From positions 7,006,001 to 7,070,000 of the forward strand of contig OZ244987.1 of the NCBI GenBank assembly GCA_965223105.1: a stretch of 64,000 bases of DNA, written 5' to 3'. The notes under the pieces are model-generated. The model saw only the letters and a program-made list of their open reading frames with translations. It was not told the DNA's origin and made no database searches. The number at the start of each line of letters is the position of its first letter. The stretch's first letter is position 1. Positions 1-9,446 of the stretch are shown here, piece by piece. Position numbers and translations under genes: made by a program. The stretch is from JABDMH01 sp965223105 (lineage in GTDB: Bacteria; Bacteroidota; Bacteroidia; Chitinophagales; Saprospiraceae).

Positions 1-459
1 ATCTATGCTTGCGGACTGCGCATTGGTGAAGCATTGCAGCTACGCATGACAGATATCAATAGTAAAGACTCAATGATACACATTAAGCAAGCCAAGGGTA
101 GAAAGGACCGGATCGTACCATTGTCTCAAAAGCTGTTACTATTGCTAAGGTATTACTATCGTGAATACCGGCCAAAAGTGTACTTGTTTGAAGGTCAGCG
201 AGGTGGAGGTACTCAATACAGTCAGCGTAGTGCTCAGCAGGTGTTTCGGCGCTCATTGGCCAGGGCGGGTATCGATAGGAGAGTGACCCTACATACCTTG
301 AGGCATTCGTACGCCACCCATCTGTTGCGTTCGGGTACCAATCTGAGGGTGATCCAGAAACTTTTGGGGCACAACAGCAGCAAGACTACGGAGATCTACA
401 CCCATATCACCGATATCCAGCTGGCACAAGTGGCTTCACCGTTTGACAATATTGCTTAG
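1..459 (+). CDS. Tyrosine recombinase, C-terminal catalytic part (candidate array integrase)
   Basis: The reading frame is open from base 1, so the N-terminus lies outside the window; the stop is TAG at 457-459. All catalytic elements of a tyrosine recombinase are visible: Arg in the GLRIGEAL segment, Lys in KGRKDR, HTLRH (H-x-x-R-H), LLGH and the nucleophile in IYTHI. It ends in SPFDNIA, like many Bacteroidota XerD-type enzymes. I do not see the extra ~20-residue insertion that marks classical IntI between the Lys and HxxRH boxes. It lies directly upstream of the first cassette boundary and reads toward the cassettes, so it is the best candidate for the enzyme that recombines the attC sites below. 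That role is inferred from position; the family call is firm. Confidence 0.85.
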   Translation: MYACGLRIGEALQLRMTDINSKDSMIHIKQAKGRKDRIVPLSQKLLLLLRYYYREYRPKVYLFEGQRGGGTQYSQRSAQQVFRRSLARAGIDRRVTLHTLRHSYATHLLRSGTNLRVIQKLLGHNSSKTTEIYTHITDIQLAQVASPFDNIA

Positions 460-509
460 ATTTATAAGGCATATAAACGCTATAGTAGCGATTATACAAA
501 CGTTAGATG
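460..509 (+). other. attI-like primary recombination site
   Basis: The 42 bases between the recombinase stop and the first G^TT core (502) contain an imperfect hairpin: arms around GCATATAAACGCTA and TAGCGATTATAC with a 3-base loop. The GTTAGATG core follows. No canonical R'' box precedes the hairpin, which suits an attI or a degenerate attC. Insertion of the first cassette at G502 is supported by the identical core starting copies 2-4. The attI label is inference. Confidence 0.5.
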
Positions 510-553
510 TAATACTACGTATAGCATAAAATAAATTGCAAAGAATAAGATAG

Positions 554-757
554 ATGGTCGTAAATTTTAATTGTGGAAAATGCGGGTACAATTACAATTA
601 TGAGGTGGGTGAGCCCAGTATGGATAATGAAGGGAATTTAGAATTTGAAAAGAATCCAATTTGTCCGAATTGTGGAATTCGAGGAGAGGAATTATTAAGT
701 GAATTGGGACAGAGTCAGATGACGGATTGGCACTTGGGAGATATTGGATTTGATTAA
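554..757 (+). CDS. 67-aa zinc-ribbon protein, cassette copy 1
   Basis: Small acidic protein with two CxxC knuckles (CGKCGYNY near residue 7 and CPNCG near residue 37), predicted to bind one zinc. I do not recognise a named family. It starts about 50 bp inside the cassette and lies 32 bp upstream of the HUH transposase gene, so the two are probably co-transcribed. It may be an accessory or regulatory partner of the transposase; that is inference from linkage repeated five times. Confidence 0.7.
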   Translation: MVVNFNCGKCGYNYNYEVGEPSMDNEGNLEFEKNPICPNCGIRGEELLSELGQSQMTDWHLGDIGFD

Positions 758-789
758 AAATGAGAATTAAATAAATAGAACACACCCCA

Positions 790-1983
790 ATGTGTTGTCT
801 AGCAGAAAATAGTGAGAAAACAGGATTGGAAAAGCGGTTCCGATTGGCGGATTTTTTCGATCGTCATTGGGATGCCTATATGGAGTCACCGACCTGCTAT
901 ATAAAACCGGAGCAATTAAAAGCAGTCAATGCGATGCGAGTATGTCGGACGGAACGCTTGGGAATAGATGTCTATGCATGTCCGGAATGTGGAGAAGAGA
1001 AAAGGATTTACCACAATTGTAAGAATCGATTTTGTCCGACGTGTAGTTGGAAAGACACGATGGAATGGGCGGATCGAATAAAACGGCGTATGCTTCGAGT
1101 GAAACATCGTCATATAGTATGCACCTTACCCCATAGCATACATGGTTTGATCCGGAAGAATAAAGTATTGTTGGATGTTTTAATGCGAGCCGCCGCCTTT
1201 ACGTTTAAAGATTGGATGTTGCACCGACACCAGATAAAAATCGGAATTATCAGTGTACTACATACTTATGGGGAGAAGAAGAATTATCATCCCCATGTGC
1301 ATATGATTGTATCATGGGGAGGTATAAGGAAAAAGGGGAAATTAAGAGAGATTGAAAATGAATTTGTTCATTATAAATTTCTGCAGAAGAAGTTTCGCAT
1401 TAATTATGAAAAGGAGTTAATTGAGACTTATGACCGTGGCCACCTGGTGCATTCCTTTGGGGATCGAGTGAGTTTCCTGACCTTCATAAAACAAATCAAT
1501 CAACAGGATTGGCAACTGCATCTGGAACCGGCTATACAGACACCCAGTGAGGTGATCCGGTATATTGGGAGATATTCCAAGCGAGCTTGTATAAGCGAAT
1601 ATAAGATCACGAGTATGGAAGGAGAGCATATATCCTTTCAGTACAAGGATTACCGAGACAGGGACAGCGAAGGCAATCCGAAAATAAAAGAATTGACATT
1701 ACATTATCGGAAGTTTTTTCCCCGGCTTCTGCAACATGTACCACCGCCGTATTTTCGGGTTGTTCGATACTATGGATTATATTCTAATCATGGTCATATA
1801 GCACCGGAATATCTAAATGCGGAGACAGACGACCAGGGATCTCAGCTAGAGGAAGAAAATAATCAATGTGAAATATGCCACCAGAAGCGGGTATATGTAT
1901 ACACCTTCTTAAACCGAAGACCTAAAAGCGATCAATCAACTGACCTGACCAAGTGGTACACCAAATACAAAAGAGTAGCATAA
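790..1983 (+). CDS. IS91-type HUH transposase, cassette copy 1
   Basis: 397 aa. Order of parts: zinc finger C64xxC67...C77...C82xxC85 (CPECG and FCPTC), the HUH metal site HPHVH at 167-171, and YIGRY at 258-262 with two tyrosines four residues apart, as in IS91-family (Y2) rolling-circle transposases. Such enzymes nick one strand and transpose by single-strand replication. Unlike a normal IS91 element, the gene is enclosed by integron core sites (G502 and attC 2196-2328) and no IS91-type terminus is evident in the unit. It is therefore a cassette passenger that integron recombination could move. The catalytic motifs look intact. Confidence 0.92.
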   Translation: MCCLAENSEKTGLEKRFRLADFFDRHWDAYMESPTCYIKPEQLKAVNAMRVCRTERLGIDVYACPECGEEKRIYHNCKNRFCPTCSWKDTMEWADRIKRRMLRVKHRHIVCTLPHSIHGLIRKNKVLLDVLMRAAAFTFKDWMLHRHQIKIGIISVLHTYGEKKNYHPHVHMIVSWGGIRKKGKLREIENEFVHYKFLQKKFRINYEKELIETYDRGHLVHSFGDRVSFLTFIKQINQQDWQLHLEPAIQTPSEVIRYIGRYSKRACISEYKITSMEGEHISFQYKDYRDRDSEGNPKIKELTLHYRKFFPRLLQHVPPPYFRVVRYYGLYSNHGHIAPEYLNAETDDQGSQLEEENNQCEICHQKRVYVYTFLNRRPKSDQSTDLTKWYTKYKRVA

Positions 1984-2062
1984 GGACATTGATAGGGATT
2001 AGTATGTCCAGTACTGAAAAAACAGGGAATCCATTCAGAAATCAAATAGTAAAGAATCAAAA

Positions 2063-2173
2063 ATGGATCAATTAAGATGGAGAATGATTAAAAAAGAAGA
2101 ACTAAATTGCGGAAGTGATGATTTCAATAACTATAACGAAAGAATTAGAAATGTTGAAATTCTATATAAATAG
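2063..2173 (+). CDS. Possible 36-aa peptide in the cassette tail
   Basis: A short frame from ATG 2063 to TAG 2173 lies between the HUH gene and attC and is repeated in every unit. It encodes a charged peptide starting MDQLRWRMIKKEEL. I recognise nothing in it. It may be a real small protein or a remnant of an older passenger gene; the tail otherwise shows no feature. Confidence 0.25.
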   Translation: MDQLRWRMIKKEELNCGSDDFNNYNERIRNVEILYK

Positions 2174-2195
2174 TGAAAGGAAAGAAAGGTACTAC

Positions 2196-2328
2196 ATCTA
2201 ACATAGCATAAAAAGCAATAGCCAACGCCTGATACCAAACAGAAAATAAGATAAAATGAATGATTTCACAAAGACCAATAACAGCAGACTAGTAACGGCT
2301 ACTGCTTTTATGCTCTAAACGTTAGATG
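2196..2328 (+). other. attC1 (after cassette copy 1)
   Basis: R'' CATCTAAC at 2195-2202 and R' GTTAGATG at 2321-2328. The internal arms ATAGCATAAAAAGCA and TGCTTTTATGCTCTAAAC pair, giving a long folded site of about 130 bp. R' belongs to the next copy. Confidence 0.85.
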
Positions 2329-2372
2329 TAATACTACGTATAGCATAAAATAAATTGCAAAGAATAAGATAG

Positions 2373-2576
2373 ATGGTCGTAAATTTTAATTGTGGAAAAT
2401 GCGGGTACAATTACAATTATGAGGTGGGTGAGCCCAGTATGGATAATGAAGGGAATTTAGAATTTGAAAAGAATCCAATTTGTCCGAATTGTGGAATTCG
2501 AGGAGAGGAATTATTAAGTGAATTGGGACAGAGTCAGATGACGGATTGGCACTTGGGAGATATTGGATTTGATTAA
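2373..2576 (+). CDS. 67-aa zinc-ribbon protein, cassette copy 2
   Basis: Amino-acid sequence identical to the protein at 554-757, with the same position relative to the cassette start at 2321. No lesion is visible. Confidence 0.7.
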   Translation: MVVNFNCGKCGYNYNYEVGEPSMDNEGNLEFEKNPICPNCGIRGEELLSELGQSQMTDWHLGDIGFD

Positions 2577-2608
2577 AAATGAGAATTAAATAAATAGAAC
2601 ACACCCCA

Positions 2609-3802
2609 ATGTGTTGTCTAGCAGAAAATAGTGAGAAAACAGGATTGGAAAAGCGGTTCCGATTGGCGGATTTTTTCGATCGTCATTGGGATGCCTATAT
2701 GGAGTCACCGACCTGCTATATAAAACCGGAGCAATTAAAAGCAGTCAATGCGATGCGAGTATGTCGGACGGAACGCTTGGGAATAGATGTCTATGCATGT
2801 CCGGAATGTGGAGAAGAGAAAAGGATTTACCACAATTGTAAGAATCGATTTTGTCCGACGTGTAGTTGGAAAGACACGATGGAATGGGCGGATCGAATAA
2901 AACGGCGTATGCTTCGAGTGAAACATCGTCATATAGTATGCACCTTACCCCATAGCATACATGGTTTGATCCGGAAGAATAAAGTATTGTTGGATGTTTT
3001 AATGCGAGCCGCCGCCTTTACGTTTAAAGATTGGATGTTGCACCGACACCAGATAAAAATCGGAATTATCAGTGTACTACATACTTATGGGGAGAAGAAG
3101 AATTATCATCCCCATGTGCATATGATTGTATCATGGGGAGGTATAAGGAAAAAGGGGAAATTAAGAGAGATTGAAAATGAATTTGTTCATTATAAATTTC
3201 TGCAGAAGAAGTTTCGCATTAATTATGAAAAGGAGTTAATTGAGACTTATGACCGTGGCCACCTGGTGCATTCCTTTGGGGATCGAGTGAGTTTCCTGAC
3301 CTTCATAAAACAAATCAATCAACAGGATTGGCAACTGCATCTGGAACCGGCTATACAGACACCCAGTGAGGTGATCCGGTATATTGGGAGATATTCCAAG
3401 CGAGCTTGTATAAGCGAATATAAGATCACGAGTATGGAAGGAGAGCATATATCCTTTCAGTACAAGGATTACCGAGACAGGGACAGCGAAGGCAATCCGA
3501 AAATAAAAGAATTGACATTACATTATCGGAAGTTTTTTCCCCGGCTTCTGCAACATGTACCACCGCCGTATTTTCGGGTTGTTCGATACTATGGATTATA
3601 TTCTAATCATGGTCATATAGCACCGGAATATCTAAATGCGGAGACAGACGACCAGGGATCTCAGCTAGAGGAAGAAAATAATCAATGTGAAATATGCCAC
3701 CAGAAGCGGGTATATGTATACACCTTCTTAAACCGAAGACCTAAAAGCGATCAATCAACTGACCTGACCAAGTGGTACACCAAATACAAAAGAGTAGCAT
3801 AA
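2609..3802 (+). CDS. IS91-type HUH transposase, cassette copy 2
   Basis: Identical to the 397-aa enzyme at 790-1983, with zinc finger, HPHVH and YIGRY intact. The absence of any residue change among five copies points to recent amplification. Confidence 0.92.
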   Translation: MCCLAENSEKTGLEKRFRLADFFDRHWDAYMESPTCYIKPEQLKAVNAMRVCRTERLGIDVYACPECGEEKRIYHNCKNRFCPTCSWKDTMEWADRIKRRMLRVKHRHIVCTLPHSIHGLIRKNKVLLDVLMRAAAFTFKDWMLHRHQIKIGIISVLHTYGEKKNYHPHVHMIVSWGGIRKKGKLREIENEFVHYKFLQKKFRINYEKELIETYDRGHLVHSFGDRVSFLTFIKQINQQDWQLHLEPAIQTPSEVIRYIGRYSKRACISEYKITSMEGEHISFQYKDYRDRDSEGNPKIKELTLHYRKFFPRLLQHVPPPYFRVVRYYGLYSNHGHIAPEYLNAETDDQGSQLEEENNQCEICHQKRVYVYTFLNRRPKSDQSTDLTKWYTKYKRVA

Positions 3803-4014
3803 GGACATTGATAGGGATTAGTATGTCCAGTACTGAAAAAACAGGGAATCCATTCAGAAATCAAATAGTAAAGAATCAAAAATGGATCAATTAAGATGGA
3901 GAATGATTAAAAAAGAAGAACTAAATTGCGGAAGTGATGATTTCAATAACTATAACGAAAGAATTAGAAATGTTGAAATTCTATATAAATAGTGAAAGGA
4001 AAGAAAGGTACTAC

Positions 4015-4147
4015 ATCTAACATAGCATAAAAAGCAATAGCCAACGCCTGATACCAAACAGAAAATAAGATAAAATGAATGATTTCACAAAGACCAATAA
4101 CAGCAGACTAGTAACGGCTACTGCTTTTATGCTCTAAACGTTAGATG
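4015..4147 (+). other. attC2 (after cassette copy 2)
   Basis: Same sequence and arms as attC1, 1819 bp downstream. The core G is at 4140. Confidence 0.85.
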
Positions 4148-4191
4148 TAATACTACGTATAGCATAAAATAAATTGCAAAGAATAAGATAG

Positions 4192-4395
4192 ATGGTCGTA
4201 AATTTTAATTGTGGAAAATGCGGGTACAATTACAATTATGAGGTGGGTGAGCCCAGTATGGATAATGAAGGGAATTTAGAATTTGAAAAGAATCCAATTT
4301 GTCCGAATTGTGGAATTCGAGGAGAGGAATTATTAAGTGAATTGGGACAGAGTCAGATGACGGATTGGCACTTGGGAGATATTGGATTTGATTAA
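4192..4395 (+). CDS. 67-aa zinc-ribbon protein, cassette copy 3
   Basis: Identical to copy 1 protein; CxxC pairs intact. Confidence 0.7.
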   Translation: MVVNFNCGKCGYNYNYEVGEPSMDNEGNLEFEKNPICPNCGIRGEELLSELGQSQMTDWHLGDIGFD

Positions 4396-4427
4396 AAATG
4401 AGAATTAAATAAATAGAACACACCCCA

Positions 4428-5621
4428 ATGTGTTGTCTAGCAGAAAATAGTGAGAAAACAGGATTGGAAAAGCGGTTCCGATTGGCGGATTTTTTCGATC
4501 GTCATTGGGATGCCTATATGGAGTCACCGACCTGCTATATAAAACCGGAGCAATTAAAAGCAGTCAATGCGATGCGAGTATGTCGGACGGAACGCTTGGG
4601 AATAGATGTCTATGCATGTCCGGAATGTGGAGAAGAGAAAAGGATTTACCACAATTGTAAGAATCGATTTTGTCCGACGTGTAGTTGGAAAGACACGATG
4701 GAATGGGCGGATCGAATAAAACGGCGTATGCTTCGAGTGAAACATCGTCATATAGTATGCACCTTACCCCATAGCATACATGGTTTGATCCGGAAGAATA
4801 AAGTATTGTTGGATGTTTTAATGCGAGCCGCCGCCTTTACGTTTAAAGATTGGATGTTGCACCGACACCAGATAAAAATCGGAATTATCAGTGTACTACA
4901 TACTTATGGGGAGAAGAAGAATTATCATCCCCATGTGCATATGATTGTATCATGGGGAGGTATAAGGAAAAAGGGGAAATTAAGAGAGATTGAAAATGAA
5001 TTTGTTCATTATAAATTTCTGCAGAAGAAGTTTCGCATTAATTATGAAAAGGAGTTAATTGAGACTTATGACCGTGGCCACCTGGTGCATTCCTTTGGGG
5101 ATCGAGTGAGTTTCCTGACCTTCATAAAACAAATCAATCAACAGGATTGGCAACTGCATCTGGAACCGGCTATACAGACACCCAGTGAGGTGATCCGGTA
5201 TATTGGGAGATATTCCAAGCGAGCTTGTATAAGCGAATATAAGATCACGAGTATGGAAGGAGAGCATATATCCTTTCAGTACAAGGATTACCGAGACAGG
5301 GACAGCGAAGGCAATCCGAAAATAAAAGAATTGACATTACATTATCGGAAGTTTTTTCCCCGGCTTCTGCAACATGTACCACCGCCGTATTTTCGGGTTG
5401 TTCGATACTATGGATTATATTCTAATCATGGTCATATAGCACCGGAATATCTAAATGCGGAGACAGACGACCAGGGATCTCAGCTAGAGGAAGAAAATAA
5501 TCAATGTGAAATATGCCACCAGAAGCGGGTATATGTATACACCTTCTTAAACCGAAGACCTAAAAGCGATCAATCAACTGACCTGACCAAGTGGTACACC
5601 AAATACAAAAGAGTAGCATAA
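4428..5621 (+). CDS. IS91-type HUH transposase, cassette copy 3
   Basis: Identical to copy 1 protein; catalytic motifs intact. Middle unit of the tandem array, with intact attC sites on both sides, so it should be excisable alone. Confidence 0.92.
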   Translation: MCCLAENSEKTGLEKRFRLADFFDRHWDAYMESPTCYIKPEQLKAVNAMRVCRTERLGIDVYACPECGEEKRIYHNCKNRFCPTCSWKDTMEWADRIKRRMLRVKHRHIVCTLPHSIHGLIRKNKVLLDVLMRAAAFTFKDWMLHRHQIKIGIISVLHTYGEKKNYHPHVHMIVSWGGIRKKGKLREIENEFVHYKFLQKKFRINYEKELIETYDRGHLVHSFGDRVSFLTFIKQINQQDWQLHLEPAIQTPSEVIRYIGRYSKRACISEYKITSMEGEHISFQYKDYRDRDSEGNPKIKELTLHYRKFFPRLLQHVPPPYFRVVRYYGLYSNHGHIAPEYLNAETDDQGSQLEEENNQCEICHQKRVYVYTFLNRRPKSDQSTDLTKWYTKYKRVA

Positions 5622-5833
5622 GGACATTGATAGGGATTAGTATGTCCAGTACTGAAAAAACAGGGAATCCATTCAGAAATCAAATAGTAAAGAATCAAAA
5701 ATGGATCAATTAAGATGGAGAATGATTAAAAAAGAAGAACTAAATTGCGGAAGTGATGATTTCAATAACTATAACGAAAGAATTAGAAATGTTGAAATTC
5801 TATATAAATAGTGAAAGGAAAGAAAGGTACTAC

Positions 5834-5966
5834 ATCTAACATAGCATAAAAAGCAATAGCCAACGCCTGATACCAAACAGAAAATAAGATAAAATGAATG
5901 ATTTCACAAAGACCAATAACAGCAGACTAGTAACGGCTACTGCTTTTATGCTCTAAACGTTAGATG
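5834..5966 (+). other. attC3 (after cassette copy 3)
   Basis: Same as attC1 at the expected +1819 spacing, with the core G at 5959. Confidence 0.85.
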
Positions 5967-6010
5967 TAATACTACGTATAGCATAAAATAAATTGCAAAG
6001 AATAAGATAG

Positions 6011-6214
6011 ATGGTCGTAAATTTTAATTGTGGAAAATGCGGGTACAATTACAATTATGAGGTGGGTGAGCCCAGTATGGATAATGAAGGGAATTTAGAA
6101 TTTGAAAAGAATCCAATTTGTCCGAATTGTGGAATTCGAGGAGAGGAATTATTAAGTGAATTGGGACAGAGTCAGATGACGGATTGGCACTTGGGAGATA
6201 TTGGATTTGATTAA
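6011..6214 (+). CDS. 67-aa zinc-ribbon protein, cassette copy 4
   Basis: Identical to copy 1 protein. Confidence 0.7.
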   Translation: MVVNFNCGKCGYNYNYEVGEPSMDNEGNLEFEKNPICPNCGIRGEELLSELGQSQMTDWHLGDIGFD

Positions 6215-6246
6215 AAATGAGAATTAAATAAATAGAACACACCCCA

Positions 6247-7440
6247 ATGTGTTGTCTAGCAGAAAATAGTGAGAAAACAGGATTGGAAAAGCGGTTCCGA
6301 TTGGCGGATTTTTTCGATCGTCATTGGGATGCCTATATGGAGTCACCGACCTGCTATATAAAACCGGAGCAATTAAAAGCAGTCAATGCGATGCGAGTAT
6401 GTCGGACGGAACGCTTGGGAATAGATGTCTATGCATGTCCGGAATGTGGAGAAGAGAAAAGGATTTACCACAATTGTAAGAATCGATTTTGTCCGACGTG
6501 TAGTTGGAAAGACACGATGGAATGGGCGGATCGAATAAAACGGCGTATGCTTCGAGTGAAACATCGTCATATAGTATGCACCTTACCCCATAGCATACAT
6601 GGTTTGATCCGGAAGAATAAAGTATTGTTGGATGTTTTAATGCGAGCCGCCGCCTTTACGTTTAAAGATTGGATGTTGCACCGACACCAGATAAAAATCG
6701 GAATTATCAGTGTACTACATACTTATGGGGAGAAGAAGAATTATCATCCCCATGTGCATATGATTGTATCATGGGGAGGTATAAGGAAAAAGGGGAAATT
6801 AAGAGAGATTGAAAATGAATTTGTTCATTATAAATTTCTGCAGAAGAAGTTTCGCATTAATTATGAAAAGGAGTTAATTGAGACTTATGACCGTGGCCAC
6901 CTGGTGCATTCCTTTGGGGATCGAGTGAGTTTCCTGACCTTCATAAAACAAATCAATCAACAGGATTGGCAACTGCATCTGGAACCGGCTATACAGACAC
7001 CCAGTGAGGTGATCCGGTATATTGGGAGATATTCCAAGCGAGCTTGTATAAGCGAATATAAGATCACGAGTATGGAAGGAGAGCATATATCCTTTCAGTA
7101 CAAGGATTACCGAGACAGGGACAGCGAAGGCAATCCGAAAATAAAAGAATTGACATTACATTATCGGAAGTTTTTTCCCCGGCTTCTGCAACATGTACCA
7201 CCGCCGTATTTTCGGGTTGTTCGATACTATGGATTATATTCTAATCATGGTCATATAGCACCGGAATATCTAAATGCGGAGACAGACGACCAGGGATCTC
7301 AGCTAGAGGAAGAAAATAATCAATGTGAAATATGCCACCAGAAGCGGGTATATGTATACACCTTCTTAAACCGAAGACCTAAAAGCGATCAATCAACTGA
7401 CCTGACCAAGTGGTACACCAAATACAAAAGAGTAGCATAA
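6247..7440 (+). CDS. IS91-type HUH transposase, cassette copy 4
   Basis: Identical to copy 1 protein. Its downstream attC is truncated, so copies 4 and 5 probably move, if at all, as one 3.6-kb unit. Confidence 0.92.
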   Translation: MCCLAENSEKTGLEKRFRLADFFDRHWDAYMESPTCYIKPEQLKAVNAMRVCRTERLGIDVYACPECGEEKRIYHNCKNRFCPTCSWKDTMEWADRIKRRMLRVKHRHIVCTLPHSIHGLIRKNKVLLDVLMRAAAFTFKDWMLHRHQIKIGIISVLHTYGEKKNYHPHVHMIVSWGGIRKKGKLREIENEFVHYKFLQKKFRINYEKELIETYDRGHLVHSFGDRVSFLTFIKQINQQDWQLHLEPAIQTPSEVIRYIGRYSKRACISEYKITSMEGEHISFQYKDYRDRDSEGNPKIKELTLHYRKFFPRLLQHVPPPYFRVVRYYGLYSNHGHIAPEYLNAETDDQGSQLEEENNQCEICHQKRVYVYTFLNRRPKSDQSTDLTKWYTKYKRVA

Positions 7441-7652
7441 GGACATTGATAGGGATTAGTATGTCCAGTACTGAAAAAACAGGGAATCCATTCAGAAATC
7501 AAATAGTAAAGAATCAAAAATGGATCAATTAAGATGGAGAATGATTAAAAAAGAAGAACTAAATTGCGGAAGTGATGATTTCAATAACTATAACGAAAGA
7601 ATTAGAAATGTTGAAATTCTATATAAATAGTGAAAGGAAAGAAAGGTACTAC

Positions 7653-7760
7653 ATCTAACATAGCATAAAAAGCAATAGCCAACGCCTGATACCAAACAGA
7701 AAATAAGATAAAATGAATGATTTCACAAAGACCAATAACAGCAGACTAGTAACGGCGATG
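7653..7760 (+). other. attC4, truncated by a 25-bp deletion
   Basis: R'' and the left arm are as in attC1, but after AACGGC (ending 7756) the sequence jumps to GATGTAATAC. The missing 25 bases hold the whole L' arm (TACTGCTTTTATGC...) and the first four bases of R' (GTTA). The site has lost its crossover G^TT and should be inactive. Confidence 0.85.
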
Positions 7761-7804
7761 TAATACTACGTATAGCATAAAATAAATTGCAAAGAATAAG
7801 ATAG

Positions 7805-8008
7805 ATGGTCGTAAATTTTAATTGTGGAAAATGCGGGTACAATTACAATTATGAGGTGGGTGAGCCCAGTATGGATAATGAAGGGAATTTAGAATTTGAA
7901 AAGAATCCAATTTGTCCGAATTGTGGAATTCGAGGAGAGGAATTATTAAGTGAATTGGGACAGAGTCAGATGACGGATTGGCACTTGGGAGATATTGGAT
8001 TTGATTAA
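7805..8008 (+). CDS. 67-aa zinc-ribbon protein, cassette copy 5
   Basis: Identical to copy 1 protein. The gene is 25 bp closer to its left neighbour than in the other units because of the attC4 deletion, which removes only bases upstream of the gene. Confidence 0.7.
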   Translation: MVVNFNCGKCGYNYNYEVGEPSMDNEGNLEFEKNPICPNCGIRGEELLSELGQSQMTDWHLGDIGFD

Positions 8009-8040
8009 AAATGAGAATTAAATAAATAGAACACACCCCA

Positions 8041-9234
8041 ATGTGTTGTCTAGCAGAAAATAGTGAGAAAACAGGATTGGAAAAGCGGTTCCGATTGGCG
8101 GATTTTTTCGATCGTCATTGGGATGCCTATATGGAGTCACCGACCTGCTATATAAAACCGGAGCAATTAAAAGCAGTCAATGCGATGCGAGTATGTCGGA
8201 CGGAACGCTTGGGAATAGATGTCTATGCATGTCCGGAATGTGGAGAAGAGAAAAGGATTTACCACAATTGTAAGAATCGATTTTGTCCGACGTGTAGTTG
8301 GAAAGACACGATGGAATGGGCGGATCGAATAAAACGGCGTATGCTTCGAGTGAAACATCGTCATATAGTATGCACCTTACCCCATAGCATACATGGTTTG
8401 ATCCGGAAGAATAAAGTATTGTTGGATGTTTTAATGCGAGCCGCCGCCTTTACGTTTAAAGATTGGATGTTGCACCGACACCAGATAAAAATCGGAATTA
8501 TCAGTGTACTACATACTTATGGGGAGAAGAAGAATTATCATCCCCATGTGCATATGATTGTATCATGGGGAGGTATAAGGAAAAAGGGGAAATTAAGAGA
8601 GATTGAAAATGAATTTGTTCATTATAAATTTCTGCAGAAGAAGTTTCGCATTAATTATGAAAAGGAGTTAATTGAGACTTATGACCGTGGCCACCTGGTG
8701 CATTCCTTTGGGGATCGAGTGAGTTTCCTGACCTTCATAAAACAAATCAATCAACAGGATTGGCAACTGCATCTGGAACCGGCTATACAGACACCCAGTG
8801 AGGTGATCCGGTATATTGGGAGATATTCCAAGCGAGCTTGTATAAGCGAATATAAGATCACGAGTATGGAAGGAGAGCATATATCCTTTCAGTACAAGGA
8901 TTACCGAGACAGGGACAGCGAAGGCAATCCGAAAATAAAAGAATTGACATTACATTATCGGAAGTTTTTTCCCCGGCTTCTGCAACATGTACCACCGCCG
9001 TATTTTCGGGTTGTTCGATACTATGGATTATATTCTAATCATGGTCATATAGCACCGGAATATCTAAATGCGGAGACAGACGACCAGGGATCTCAGCTAG
9101 AGGAAGAAAATAATCAATGTGAAATATGCCACCAGAAGCGGGTATATGTATACACCTTCTTAAACCGAAGACCTAAAAGCGATCAATCAACTGACCTGAC
9201 CAAGTGGTACACCAAATACAAAAGAGTAGCATAA
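8041..9234 (+). CDS. IS91-type HUH transposase, cassette copy 5
   Basis: Identical to copy 1 protein. It is the last unit of the tandem run and has an intact attC downstream. Confidence 0.92.
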   Translation: MCCLAENSEKTGLEKRFRLADFFDRHWDAYMESPTCYIKPEQLKAVNAMRVCRTERLGIDVYACPECGEEKRIYHNCKNRFCPTCSWKDTMEWADRIKRRMLRVKHRHIVCTLPHSIHGLIRKNKVLLDVLMRAAAFTFKDWMLHRHQIKIGIISVLHTYGEKKNYHPHVHMIVSWGGIRKKGKLREIENEFVHYKFLQKKFRINYEKELIETYDRGHLVHSFGDRVSFLTFIKQINQQDWQLHLEPAIQTPSEVIRYIGRYSKRACISEYKITSMEGEHISFQYKDYRDRDSEGNPKIKELTLHYRKFFPRLLQHVPPPYFRVVRYYGLYSNHGHIAPEYLNAETDDQGSQLEEENNQCEICHQKRVYVYTFLNRRPKSDQSTDLTKWYTKYKRVA

Positions 9235-9446
9235 GGACATTGATAGGGATTAGTATGTCCAGTACTGAAAAAACAGGGAATCCATTCAGAAATCAAATAG
9301 TAAAGAATCAAAAATGGATCAATTAAGATGGAGAATGATTAAAAAAGAAGAACTAAATTGCGGAAGTGATGATTTCAATAACTATAACGAAAGAATTAGA
9401 AATGTTGAAATTCTATATAAATAGTGAAAGGAAAGAAAGGTACTAC

